From positions 1 through 44,298 of the forward strand of contig LCDA01000005.1 in the NCBI GenBank assembly GCA_000998275.1: a DNA stretch of 44,298 bases, in the 5' to 3' direction. The stretch is from Candidatus Collierbacteria bacterium GW2011_GWA2_42_17. Lineage in GTDB: Bacteria > Patescibacteriota > Microgenomatia > UBA1400 > MFAQ01. Positions 1 to 8,727 of the stretch are shown here, piece after piece (position 1 is the stretch's first letter; each line of letters begins with the position of its first letter). Both the position numbers and the translations under genes were made by a program. Below the pieces are notes generated by a model. It searched no databases and was not told the origin of the DNA. It was given only the letters and a program-made list of their open reading frames with translations.

Positions 1-243
1 GAGTTTGTCTTTGCCATGTCGGTTCGTCAGATAAAACTCTTAATTCAAGCCAAGTCCGGTCCATCGTTTATCAAACTGGCTCCCTACCCCACGAGATTGA
101 TTACCCAACAAGCGACCTATTTTACCCTTGATCATTTACTATCTTTGTATAAGATCCTCTCCGATATCGATATAAAAATAAAGACGGGAACCAGTAGCAA
201 CACTATTGATAATTTATTGGCAAATTTTTTCCAAAAAATCTAA
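1..243 (+). CDS. holA: DNA polymerase III subunit delta, C-terminal end (partial)
   Basis: The reading frame is open from the first base, so the gene starts upstream of the window and only about 80 residues are seen. The segment FVFAMSVRQIKLLIQAK followed by FTLDHLLSLYKILSDIDIKIKTG matches the C-terminal collar domain of HolA, where a regulatory helix precedes an 'L..aD..iKtG' helix. HolA is the clamp-loader subunit that opens the sliding clamp. The stop codon is two bases before one possible start of the next gene. The assignment is by family resemblance of a short region, so it is likely but not certain. Confidence 0.72.
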   Translation, partial: EFVFAMSVRQIKLLIQAKSGPSFIKLAPYPTRLITQQATYFTLDHLLSLYKILSDIDIKIKTGTSSNTIDNLLANFFQKI

Positions 244-265
244 AATGATATTACGAAATAATATT

Positions 266-2104
266 ATGAGAAAACTATTAATTTCTTTGCTTGTTCTCTT
301 TGGCATCTTGCTTTTTCCAACACCTTCCTTTGCCAAAAGCTACACCATTGATGATGCCAATATTGATATCGTCATTAACAAAGACGGCTCGGCCAATATC
401 CAAGAAACCCGTACCTATACCTTCTCCGGTCACTTTGAAAATGGCTGGTGGTCTACCGGAACAAAAAAAGCTTGCACTGATACCAAATGCGATCGGTTGA
501 TAATAAATAACCTTCAAATTAAAGAAGGTAGTATTCCAATAAACTTCACCACCAAGACAGAAAACAATCAACAAATCGTCAGCTGGAAATATACTGCCGA
601 TGACGAAACCAAAGACTTTACCGTCTTCTATACCATTGAAAATGCCGTCAACAACTATCTTGACACTGCCGAGTTCTACTGGCAGATTATTCAAGAAGGT
701 TGGGGAGTACCAACTCAAAATCTAATCGCTACTATTCACCTTCCGTATCCATCCCCGAACGAATCACTAAAAGCCTGGGGGCACGGTCCTCTTACTGGCA
801 AAGTATCTATTCTCGACGCTCAAACTGTCATTTTTTCCGCCAAAAATATTCCCGCCGATACTTTTGTTGAAGGTCGTGTTCTCTTTCCCAAACTTCCCGG
901 AGTTAGTACTGAAAACGAAAATGCCCTCGGACGTATTGTGAACGAAGAAGCTAACTGGATAAACGAAACCATTAATACTACAAAAACCTCGGCAGAACCC
1001 ATCAACTATGCTTTTGTGTATATCGTCCTACTAATCACCGGCCTTTTATTTCTGGCTAGATTTATTTACTGGTTAATCAAATGGGGAAAGGTGGGTAAAG
1101 ATTTACCCTTACCGGTGATCAATCTCGCTGGTAGTCTTCACGAACCCCCAAGCAACACCGAACCCGCTATCGTTGAAGCCATTCTCAACCCATCTCATAC
1201 GCCTACCGCTAAATCCATCACGGCTACAATTCTGGAACTCTGTCGCAAAAAATTACTAAAAATATCTCAAGAATATCGCAGTCCGATTTTGGGAATCTTT
1301 CCTCAAGAACCGGAGATATGGTTTGAATTACAGAAAAACAAAGGGCAAAGTTTCACCAAAAATGAAGAGGACATCATCCACTTGCTTTACTTAGACGAAG
1401 AAACAAAAATTTCCAAGTCAAAAATGCTCAGTAAGCTAAAAACCAATACCAAAGCCAGATCACATTTTCAGTCATGGAAATCACAGTTCGAAGACATCTT
1501 GTTAAAAAATGACTTTCTCGACAAAAAAAGTCATACCGTACAAGGTACCTTGGCCACCGATATCGCCATTGGCATTGTCTTCGGAGCGGCACTTTTAATC
1601 ATCATGGAATCCATCTCCCAAACGGACACCGCCACACCCGTAATTATGACTGGATTACTCATCCAGTTTATTATCTTCGCCATTGGCATTGGCACCCTCA
1701 GCGGTTTTATGGATAGATTAACCCCCAAAGGAGCCCAAGAAAAAGCTTCCTGGATCGCCTTTAAAAAATATCTCAAAGACTACTCAGTTACCAAAAAATC
1801 TCCGCTTGAGTCTGTCATTATTTGGGAGAAATATCTTGTTTATGGCGCCGCCCTAGGTATATCACTAAAAGCTCTTTCGGAACTACCGCTTAAGTTTGGT
1901 GATGAAGCCAGATCATCTTTTGTCTATCTGGCTGCTATGAATACCTCGGGAAATAATCTTGATTTATCCTCAATCGGATCCGGTCTGGAATCCGTTAGTA
2001 CCTCATTTGCCAGTTTCGGTGCCTCCGGTACGGGAAGTAGCGGTGGTTTCTCTGGGGGCGGGGGTGGTGGAGGTGGCGGGGGTGGTGGAGGTGGCATGAG
2101 CTAA
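266..2104 (+). CDS. DUF2207 family membrane protein with poly-glycine tail
   Basis: A secreted and membrane-anchored protein of about 612 residues. It begins with a signal peptide (MRKLLISLLVLFGILLF, then an ASFAK-type cleavage region), followed by an extracellular beta-rich DUF2207 domain, a membrane segment near residue 260 (FVYIVLLITGLLFLARFIYW), a cytoplasmic part, and two more hydrophobic helices near residues 430-480. It ends with a Ser/Gly stretch including 14 glycines in a row, a tail common in this family. An in-frame ATG at 245 is an alternative start; 266 is preferred because it puts the charged MRK directly before the hydrophobic core. Function is unknown; the family is widespread in CPR bacteria. 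Confidence 0.85.
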   Translation: MRKLLISLLVLFGILLFPTPSFAKSYTIDDANIDIVINKDGSANIQETRTYTFSGHFENGWWSTGTKKACTDTKCDRLIINNLQIKEGSIPINFTTKTENNQQIVSWKYTADDETKDFTVFYTIENAVNNYLDTAEFYWQIIQEGWGVPTQNLIATIHLPYPSPNESLKAWGHGPLTGKVSILDAQTVIFSAKNIPADTFVEGRVLFPKLPGVSTENENALGRIVNEEANWINETINTTKTSAEPINYAFVYIVLLITGLLFLARFIYWLIKWGKVGKDLPLPVINLAGSLHEPPSNTEPAIVEAILNPSHTPTAKSITATILELCRKKLLKISQEYRSPILGIFPQEPEIWFELQKNKGQSFTKNEEDIIHLLYLDEETKISKSKMLSKLKTNTKARSHFQSWKSQFEDILLKNDFLDKKSHTVQGTLATDIAIGIVFGAALLIIMESISQTDTATPVIMTGLLIQFIIFAIGIGTLSGFMDRLTPKGAQEKASWIAFKKYLKDYSVTKKSPLESVIIWEKYLVYGAALGISLKALSELPLKFGDEARSSFVYLAAMNTSGNNLDLSSIGSGLESVSTSFASFGASGTGSSGGFSGGGGGGGGGGGGGGMS

Positions 2105-2128
2105 ACGAAATCATGTAAGATTAATTAC

Positions 2129-4543
2129 ATGAAGTGGCAGGGATTATCCGATACGGAAATTCAGGACAAAAGAAAAATATACGGTAGCAATACTTTGCCG
2201 GAGAAAGAACCAACAACTTGGTTTTCTATCGCCATAAATCAGTTCAAAAGCCCGCTAATATATATTCTCTTTTTTGTTATCGCCGCTTCCATAATCTTCA
2301 AAGAAACCGGAGATGCCATCCTTGTTTCTGCCGTGGTTTTACTGAATGTATCCATGGGCTTCTTCCAAGAATATGGAGCCCAAAAAACTCTTAAAAGCCT
2401 CCACAAGATTGTTCAACAAGTAGTTCTGGTTATCAGGGGAGGCCAAAGACTCAGCGTTGACATTAAAGAGCTGGTACCGGGAGACGTCGTTTTACTTGGA
2501 TCGGGAGACAAAGTTCCGGCGGACTGTGTTGTCCTTGAAGGCTCAATCTTTGTCAGTGAGGCGATTCTCACCGGAGAAGAAGAACCTGTCGAAAAAAACA
2601 CGTATCCTAAAAACAATCGTCTCTTTATGGGAACTATCGTTCTCTCGGGCAGATGTACTGCCAAAGTCGAAAAAATAGGTATCACAACCGAGGTGGGCAA
2701 AATTGGTGTTAGTTTGACAGAAATTAAAGAAAGAAAAACTCCTCTTCAAATTAAGCTTGAATTGTTCTCTAAAAAACTCGCTCTCTTGGTTGCCGCCATT
2801 GGTATCCTCATATTTATCATCGGGGTTTTAAACAATCATGGCATTTTTGAAATGATACGTTTTTCCATCATCCTTTCAATTGCCGCCATACCCGAAGGAC
2901 TACCCATTGCCGTGACGGTAATTCTCTCTCTAGGAATGAATCGAGTCTTAAAACATAAAGGACTAGTCAAAAAACTTCTCTCCATTGAAACTCTTGGCTC
3001 GACATCCGTGATTTGTACCGATAAAACCGGCACCATTACCGAAGGTGTAATGAGAGTTGTCAGAACTGATACCAAAGATGAAGAAAAACTTCTAAATGGT
3101 CTTGCTGTCTTAAATACCAGAAGAACAAGTCTGGAAATAGCCACATGGGAGTACCTCAAAAAAAAGTTAAAAATTGACCCACAAATAGTAATTGATAAAT
3201 ATAAAATTCTTCACGAAGAAATTTTTGAAAGTGAAAAAAAATATGCTCTGACTATGGTTCAAAAAGGTAAAAGTAAAGAGACTTTTATTTTAGGAGCTCC
3301 TGAAATTATTCTCAAATTTTGTCGGGATGACCCAAGAACAAAAATAAAAATAAACAAACAATTCTTTCAGTGGACCAGTGAAGGTCATCGAGCTGTTGGT
3401 TTAATACACAAAAACAATATCTCAAAAACAAAAACGGATTTCAAATGGCTAGGATTAATCGGAGTTGAAGATCCCATTAGACCTGGGGTAAAAGAGGCCA
3501 TCAGGAAAGCCCTAAACGCCGGTATTGACGTTAAGATTGTTACCGGTGATTTTAGAAATACGGCCGAAAAAGTATCCGAAAATATTGGTCTCGTTATCAC
3601 CAAAGATAGTGTTATGGAAGGTGAAGATCTGGAAAAAATATCAACTAAAGATCTCGGTTCAAAAATTGACCGTATTAATTTATTTTGTCGCGTCTCTCCC
3701 CATCAGAAATTAAAAATCATTTCTGTCCTTCAAGAAAAAGGGGAGGTGGTTGCCATGACTGGAGATGGAGTCAATGACGCCCCGGCACTTAAAAAGGCTG
3801 ATATTGGAGTGGTGGTGGGTTCGGCTACCGATGTAGCTAAAGACTCAGGAGACCTAATTCTTCTGGATAATAACTTCAAAACTATTGTTTCCGCCTGTGA
3901 GGAAGGTCGCATAATTTATCAAAATATTATTAAGGTGGTAGGTTATGTCTTATCAAACTCTCTCGCCGAAATAGTACTTATCGTAGGCGCCATGATTCTC
4001 AATGTCCCGTTTCCCTTGACTATTGTGCAAATTCTTTGGCTTCATCTGATCTGCGACGGTCCACCGGACATTGCGCTCGGGTTTGAACCGGGAGACCCCA
4101 AGATCATGGAAGAAAAGCCAAATAATCATCAAAAAGAAAATATTCTCAGTCGCTCCATGCTTTTCCTCATTTTTGCCATAAGTCTCACGGCAGGGCTAAT
4201 CTCACTTGCAATATTCACTCAGCAACTAAAATTCGGAGACCTTGATTTAGCGCGCACTACCGTTTTTGGCATCATTGGCTCTATAGACCTTATCTATGTC
4301 TTCGCTTACAAAGACCTTCGTAAACCGGTACTCAGGCTTCAAAGGATACTCAACAATAAATTCCTACTACTGAGTATTCTTTATGGTTTTATCATTCTGC
4401 TTTTTGGCATCTATCACCCAACTGCTCAAAAATTATTACACACCGTTAGTCTACCTCCCTCCGCGTGGGTGTTAATCATTGGTGTGGCTTTGCTTACGAC
4501 GCTTTGGGTAGAAGTAGTTAAGAAGTTTAGAAAAATCTACTGA
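2129..4543 (+). CDS. P2-type cation-transporting P-type ATPase
   Basis: A full-length (804 aa) P-type ATPase that should pump cations across the membrane using ATP. Visible elements in order: N-terminal cation-ATPase domain, actuator motif TGEEEPV, M4 motif PEGLP near residue 255, phosphorylation site CTDKTGT (Asp near 298), hinge motif TGDGVNDAP, and C-terminal helices M5-M10. The M4 motif and M5 glutamate (SLAE) resemble Ca2+ ATPases, but in M6 the usual N..TDG reads H..CDG and the M5 Asn position reads Ser, so the ion cannot be named safely. The start follows a TAAGAT box (2116-2121) by 7 bases, with no ribosome binding site. Confidence 0.93.
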   Translation: MKWQGLSDTEIQDKRKIYGSNTLPEKEPTTWFSIAINQFKSPLIYILFFVIAASIIFKETGDAILVSAVVLLNVSMGFFQEYGAQKTLKSLHKIVQQVVLVIRGGQRLSVDIKELVPGDVVLLGSGDKVPADCVVLEGSIFVSEAILTGEEEPVEKNTYPKNNRLFMGTIVLSGRCTAKVEKIGITTEVGKIGVSLTEIKERKTPLQIKLELFSKKLALLVAAIGILIFIIGVLNNHGIFEMIRFSIILSIAAIPEGLPIAVTVILSLGMNRVLKHKGLVKKLLSIETLGSTSVICTDKTGTITEGVMRVVRTDTKDEEKLLNGLAVLNTRRTSLEIATWEYLKKKLKIDPQIVIDKYKILHEEIFESEKKYALTMVQKGKSKETFILGAPEIILKFCRDDPRTKIKINKQFFQWTSEGHRAVGLIHKNNISKTKTDFKWLGLIGVEDPIRPGVKEAIRKALNAGIDVKIVTGDFRNTAEKVSENIGLVITKDSVMEGEDLEKISTKDLGSKIDRINLFCRVSPHQKLKIISVLQEKGEVVAMTGDGVNDAPALKKADIGVVVGSATDVAKDSGDLILLDNNFKTIVSACEEGRIIYQNIIKVVGYVLSNSLAEIVLIVGAMILNVPFPLTIVQILWLHLICDGPPDIALGFEPGDPKIMEEKPNNHQKENILSRSMLFLIFAISLTAGLISLAIFTQQLKFGDLDLARTTVFGIIGSIDLIYVFAYKDLRKPVLRLQRILNNKFLLLSILYGFIILLFGIYHPTAQKLLHTVSLPPSAWVLIIGVALLTTLWVEVVKKFRKIY

Positions 4544-4548
4544 ATCTA

Positions 4549-4665
4549 TGCTACAATATCCCATATTGTTCTTACGGCCGAGCATTTAGCTCGTCTTGCT
4601 TGACGCTCTCACGATTGTCCAGCTAGTATTTTCCATAGGACAATCGGGGAAAACCCCCATAAAAT
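4549..4665 (+). promoter_or_regulatory. Promoter and hairpin-rich 5' leader of the DEAD-box helicase gene
   Basis: An extended -10 box (TG at 4549-4550, TACAAT at 4552-4557) is followed by about 100 bases of leader, unlike most genes here. Three hairpins can be read: CGAGC/GCTCG (4579-4593); a 9-bp stem CGATTGTCC/GGACAATCG (4612-4620 with 4638-4646); and GGGG-AAAA-CCCC (4646-4657) ending 8 bases before the ATG. No Shine-Dalgarno sequence is visible. The second and third stems share base 4646, so they would compete or stack. The layout suggests post-transcriptional control, as known for cold-shock helicases elsewhere; that link is inference. Confidence 0.6.
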
Positions 4666-5883
4666 ATGTTTAATCGACGCCCTTCTGGCGGACGTGGCTA
4701 TTCTAGCCATGGTTCAAATCGTGGTGCCAGCCACTCATTTAATAGAAATTCTTTTGGCAACAGGAGAGCTCGTTTCATGCCCAAAGCCCTAGATCCTCGT
4801 ATGTTTGTCCGCGCTGCTATGCCGGAAATTCAAGAGGAAGTAATTACTCAGCATACCTTTGAAGACTATGGTCTCTCGGAACAAATACTGCGTAATGTTA
4901 AAGCAAAAGGCTACGTTACTCCTACCCCTATCCAAGATCAAGCACTCGAAGCTGCTCTCTCTGGCAGAGATGTCTTAGGTTTAGCCGACACCGGTACCGG
5001 TAAAACTGCCGTATTTGCTTTGGCTGTCATTAAAAAAATTATTGAAAACCCCAACGACACCGCTTTAGTCGTTGCCCCAACCAGAGAGTTGGCTGTACAA
5101 ATTAGAGATGAAATTAGATCTCTTTCCGGTGGACTCCAGATATACGCCAGTCTCTTTATTGGAGGCTCGGATATTCGCCGTCAGCTGGATGAGCTCAGAC
5201 GCCGCCCCAACGTCTATATTGGTACCCCAGGACGTCTCAGAGACCTCTATAATCGCCGTGCCCTAAACTTAAACAACACTCGTACCGTCGTTCTTGATGA
5301 AGTCGATAGAATGCTTGACATGGGTTTCATTCACGAAATTACCGAACTACTCTCTTTCTTACCGGAAAATCATCAAACTCTGCTTTTCTCGGCCACAATT
5401 GACCAAAAAGTTGAAGGCATTGCCTTTCAGTTTATGAACAATCCTGAAAAGATCTCCGTCAAAACCAACGCCGGCTCGCTGAATGTTGATCAAAACATCA
5501 TTAGGGCTTCCGGAAAACAAGGTAAATATGCCGTTCTAAATGATTTACTCTCCAAAGAAACTTTTAGAAAAGTCCTTATTTTCGGACGTACTAAATATGG
5601 CGTCGAAGAAATTGCCATTACCTTACAAAAATCAGGTTTCAACGCCGACTCAATTCATGGTGACAAACGTCAAAACCAGCGTGAGACCGTTTTAAGAAAG
5701 TTCAAGGAAAATCAAATTCATATTTTGTGTGCTACCGATGTTGCTGCTCGTGGAATTGATGTCAAAGACATCACCCACGTCATCAACTTTGACCAACCCG
5801 CCACCTACGAAGACTACATTCATCGTATCGGTCGTACGGGTAGAGCTGGTAAATCGGGAACTGCACTTACCTTTGTTGACTAA
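4666..5883 (+). CDS. DEAD-box ATP-dependent RNA helicase (DEVD variant)
   Basis: A 405-residue RNA helicase that should unwind RNA or remodel ribonucleoproteins. It starts with a short Arg/Gly/Ser-rich tail, then the Q motif (TPTPIQDQAL), Walker A in DTGTGKTA (Lys near 113), PTRELA, TPGR, motif II DEVD (211-214) in place of DEAD, SAT, ARGID, and HRIGRTGR. It stops a few residues after motif VI, so it is a minimal two-domain helicase without the basic C-terminal extension of RhlE/DeaD-like proteins. It has its own promoter and structured leader. The family is certain; the RNA target is unknown. Confidence 0.94.
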   Translation: MFNRRPSGGRGYSSHGSNRGASHSFNRNSFGNRRARFMPKALDPRMFVRAAMPEIQEEVITQHTFEDYGLSEQILRNVKAKGYVTPTPIQDQALEAALSGRDVLGLADTGTGKTAVFALAVIKKIIENPNDTALVVAPTRELAVQIRDEIRSLSGGLQIYASLFIGGSDIRRQLDELRRRPNVYIGTPGRLRDLYNRRALNLNNTRTVVLDEVDRMLDMGFIHEITELLSFLPENHQTLLFSATIDQKVEGIAFQFMNNPEKISVKTNAGSLNVDQNIIRASGKQGKYAVLNDLLSKETFRKVLIFGRTKYGVEEIAITLQKSGFNADSIHGDKRQNQRETVLRKFKENQIHILCATDVAARGIDVKDITHVINFDQPATYEDYIHRIGRTGRAGKSGTALTFVD

Positions 5884-5923
5884 GTCGACAAAGAAAAAAC
5901 GCACGACTCAAAATAATCTGTAT

Positions 5924-5938
5924 TGGTATACTTTATCT
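5924..5938 (+). promoter_or_regulatory. Extended -10 promoter directly upstream of the phosphohexomutase start
   Basis: TGG plus TATACT (5924-5932) ends six bases before the ATG at 5939. Transcription should start at or next to the start codon, giving a leaderless mRNA. This supports 5939 as the start rather than earlier codons that overlap the helicase gene. Confidence 0.65.
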
Positions 5939-7345
5939 ATGCAGATAAACCCAAACATTTATCGTGGATATGATCTTCGTGGAGTATCCGGTGTCGACCT
6001 TTCACCGGAAGTCTACTATACCCTCGGACGCGGCTACGCCACCTTTTTAGCACAACGACGTATTACTCTTTGTCCCGTAGGCTGTGATAACAGACTCACC
6101 AGTGAAGAGTACAAAAACTCCTTTATCCAAGGACTTAACGATGGAGGAATTGACACCTTTGATTTAGGTCTTTCCATGAGTCAAGTAATCTATTTCAGTT
6201 CGTATGAATACTTAACCAAGGCTGGCGCCATGATCACTGCTTCTCACAACCCCAAAGATTACAACGGTCTCAAACTATCTGTAGGGTACTCCGATACTAT
6301 GGTTACGGAAGAAATCCAAGAGCTCAAAAAAATAGTCGACAAGGGCGTGTTCTCAAAAGGTCAGGGTAAAAATACCAAGAAAGATATTTTCCCGGTCTAT
6401 TTAGCAGAAATTACCAAATACTTTGATTTATCAAGGAAATGGAAAGTAGTCATTGATGGTTGTAACACCGGATCTGGGATATTTTACCCACAAATACTCA
6501 GACACGCCGGTTGTGAAGTTATTGAACAAAACTGTACTCCCGATGGCAACTATCCTCTTGGAAATCCCGACCCGACAGAGACAGAAGTGCTGGAAAGGTT
6601 AGCCAAAACGGTCACCGAAGAAAAAGCTGATATTGGTTTTGCTTATGATGCCGATGGAGACAGAGTAGCTGTTGTCGACAATACGGGGCAGGTTCTTTGG
6701 ATGGACACCATTGTTGCCTTATATGCTCAAGATGTTCTGGACTTTATTCCTGGAGCACCCATCGTTTACAACAATCTCTGTTCCAAAGTCGTCTCTGAAA
6801 CCATTGTCAATAGAGGTGGCCAACCAATCGTTTCCAGAACAGGCCACTCCTTTGTAAAAGCAAAAATCAAAGAGGTTCGTTCTCCCTTTGGAGGTGAACT
6901 TTCGGGACACATCTTTTTCATGGACAATTTCTATGGTCACGATGATGCCGCCTATGCATCGCTCCGTTTATTAAGTTACCTGGAAAGAACAGGACAAGAT
7001 CTTCATCAGGCAGTTGAAAAATTACCAAAATACTTTAGTAGCCCGGAAATTAAACTTGGTTTGGCTGACAACATAAAATTTCAATTAATTGCCGGACCAA
7101 TCAAAGAAGACTTAATCAAACTCCTTCCCTACGGAACAATCAACGAAATCGACGGTATTCGTATTGACACGAAAGAGTCCATGGTTGTTGTTCGAGCTTC
7201 GCAAAATGGACCATATCTTACTACCAAATTTGAAAGCAAAACCCTTGATGGTTACGATGAGCTAAAAAGTGGAATCGCTAAAATATTTAAAAAATATTCG
7301 GAGATAGACTGGTCCACTGGTTCAAACACTTCATCTCTGTCTTAA
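5939..7345 (+). CDS. Phosphomannomutase/phosphoglucomutase
   Basis: A 468-residue alpha-D-phosphohexomutase that interconverts hexose 6- and 1-phosphates in the cytoplasm, feeding sugar nucleotides or polysaccharide. Family landmarks: N-terminal YDLRGV, active-site phosphoserine loop TASHNP (Ser near residue 102), metal loop DADGDR, sugar-binding loop GGELSGH, and a C-terminal phosphate-binding domain. The length is normal for the ManB/CpsG-type branch. It begins the central-carbon cluster and is followed 40 bases later by a GH57 enzyme. Whether glucose or mannose is preferred cannot be read from sequence. Confidence 0.93.
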   Translation: MQINPNIYRGYDLRGVSGVDLSPEVYYTLGRGYATFLAQRRITLCPVGCDNRLTSEEYKNSFIQGLNDGGIDTFDLGLSMSQVIYFSSYEYLTKAGAMITASHNPKDYNGLKLSVGYSDTMVTEEIQELKKIVDKGVFSKGQGKNTKKDIFPVYLAEITKYFDLSRKWKVVIDGCNTGSGIFYPQILRHAGCEVIEQNCTPDGNYPLGNPDPTETEVLERLAKTVTEEKADIGFAYDADGDRVAVVDNTGQVLWMDTIVALYAQDVLDFIPGAPIVYNNLCSKVVSETIVNRGGQPIVSRTGHSFVKAKIKEVRSPFGGELSGHIFFMDNFYGHDDAAYASLRLLSYLERTGQDLHQAVEKLPKYFSSPEIKLGLADNIKFQLIAGPIKEDLIKLLPYGTINEIDGIRIDTKESMVVVRASQNGPYLTTKFESKTLDGYDELKSGIAKIFKKYSEIDWSTGSNTSSLS

Positions 7346-7350
7346 GACTA

Positions 7351-7379
7351 TTGAGTTGACCGGGTAATTTGTATATAGT
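7351..7379 (+). promoter_or_regulatory. Promoter of the GH57 gene
   Basis: TTGAGT (7351-7356), a 17-base spacer and TATAGT (7374-7379), with the ATG six bases later at 7386. This predicts a leaderless transcript. Confidence 0.55.
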
Positions 7380-7385
7380 GACCTG

Positions 7386-8702
7386 ATGGGCAGAGAAATT
7401 GTCGTCGGTTTACATTTTTATCAACCTCCTAGAGAAGCAACACACCCAACACTTTCGACAATTTCCACCGATCCTCAAGATAAAAACTGGACTGCCATCA
7501 TCGAGAAACAATGTTATGAACCCTTGGCTCACGGAGGTATTCTTAATAAAGTTTCCTTTGACATCTACCAGTCGTTACTGCTCCAACTCGAAAAAATAAA
7601 CCCAGAAACCGCCGCCATCTACCAAAAAACCATGAAGGAGAATGGGATAGGGGAGGCCTTTATACACCCAATTCTTCCCGATCTCTCTTTATCCGATAAA
7701 TCCATCGTTATCTCGGCTGGGGTTGGTAGATTCAAAGATATAACTGGGGTAAACCCCAAAATATTCTGGCCGCCGGAAACCGCCATCGACACCGAAACTC
7801 TCAATGTCCTAATCGACAATGGTTACGAAGGATTTGTTTGTGCTCCGGAACAAATTATTCAAGCAAATGGTTCCGCCTCAGATAACCAACCGACGATTAT
7901 CAACCTTGAGCAGGGAAGGCAAATCATTGCCTATCCCTTTGACCGTACAATTAGTAGAAAACTTGCCTTTGATGAAAAACAAAATGCCGATTTTTTTGCT
8001 CATTCATTCGTCAAACCCAGAAATGAAAATACTCCCCAAAATCAAGTAATTATTGCTTGGACGGATGCCGAAACTTTTGGTCATCATTTTCAAAATGGAG
8101 ACAAGTTTCTGCACTATCTTCTCGACTCATCCTTACCCAGTATCGGGCTTTACCCGGTTTCCATCAATAATTTACAGCTCGACATATCCAAACTTCCAAA
8201 AGGAATGATCAGAGAAAGATCCGCTTGGAGTTGTCCCCATGGAAATCTGATTCGCTGGAATGGATCCTGCGACTGCGGTTGGGGTCAGGACACTTCCTGG
8301 AAAGAGCCTTTTATCTCTGCCATGAACTATCTCAACAATGAAGTCTCCAGCGTTCTTCAAGCTGAAATTGGCCGGGGATATGAGTCAATAGTGTCCGCTA
8401 ATTTTTATGAACTCTATGCTCACCCCGAAAAGGTTAATACTCCGGAAAAAGCTCTTATTGCCGCCAAGATATCTTCTCTTATAGCCAAAACTAGCTGTGC
8501 CACTTTCTTTTCCAGTCCGGAAGTTTCCGGAAAAATCAATCTTCTTTACGCCTATCAATCTCTCCTCTATCTGAAAGATGCTGGTCTGATCGCTACCTCC
8601 TCAAACACTGAAAAAATTCTTTTTGAAAAACTTGCTGCAATTCAGTATCCAAATGGAGAAAAAACTGCTCTGACGACTCTGAAAAAAATGCTGGCTCGGT
8701 AG
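7386..8702 (+). CDS. Glycoside hydrolase family 57 protein (DUF3536-like)
   Basis: A 438-residue cytoplasmic GH57-type enzyme, probably acting on alpha-glucans. The N-terminal GLHFYQPPRE matches the family's first motif, WPPETA carries the expected glutamate, and WTDAETFGHH resembles the DGETFGHH motif of the GH57/DUF3536 branch. The Cys-rich segment WSCPHGNLIRW plus CDCGWG is also typical of that branch. No signal peptide is seen. Between a phosphohexomutase and PGI/PMI, it would fit mobilisation or synthesis of a stored glucan. The exact activity (amylase, branching enzyme or other) cannot be decided. Confidence 0.82.
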   Translation: MGREIVVGLHFYQPPREATHPTLSTISTDPQDKNWTAIIEKQCYEPLAHGGILNKVSFDIYQSLLLQLEKINPETAAIYQKTMKENGIGEAFIHPILPDLSLSDKSIVISAGVGRFKDITGVNPKIFWPPETAIDTETLNVLIDNGYEGFVCAPEQIIQANGSASDNQPTIINLEQGRQIIAYPFDRTISRKLAFDEKQNADFFAHSFVKPRNENTPQNQVIIAWTDAETFGHHFQNGDKFLHYLLDSSLPSIGLYPVSINNLQLDISKLPKGMIRERSAWSCPHGNLIRWNGSCDCGWGQDTSWKEPFISAMNYLNNEVSSVLQAEIGRGYESIVSANFYELYAHPEKVNTPEKALIAAKISSLIAKTSCATFFSSPEVSGKINLLYAYQSLLYLKDAGLIATSSNTEKILFEKLAAIQYPNGEKTALTTLKKMLAR

Positions 8703-8707
8703 GATAT

Positions 8708-8727
8708 TGGTATACTTAATTTACGCA
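8708..8727 (+). promoter_or_regulatory. Extended -10 promoter of the PGI/PMI gene
   Basis: TGG plus TATACT (8708-8716), 11 bases before the ATG at 8728. The transcript would carry a leader of only a few bases. The box lies just past the stop of the GH57 gene. Confidence 0.6.

Noticed and set aside
2050-2100. Poly-glycine tail as a possible repeat-expansion oddity
   Set aside because: Gly-rich tails are usual for DUF2207 and related secreted proteins, so it is not novel in itself.
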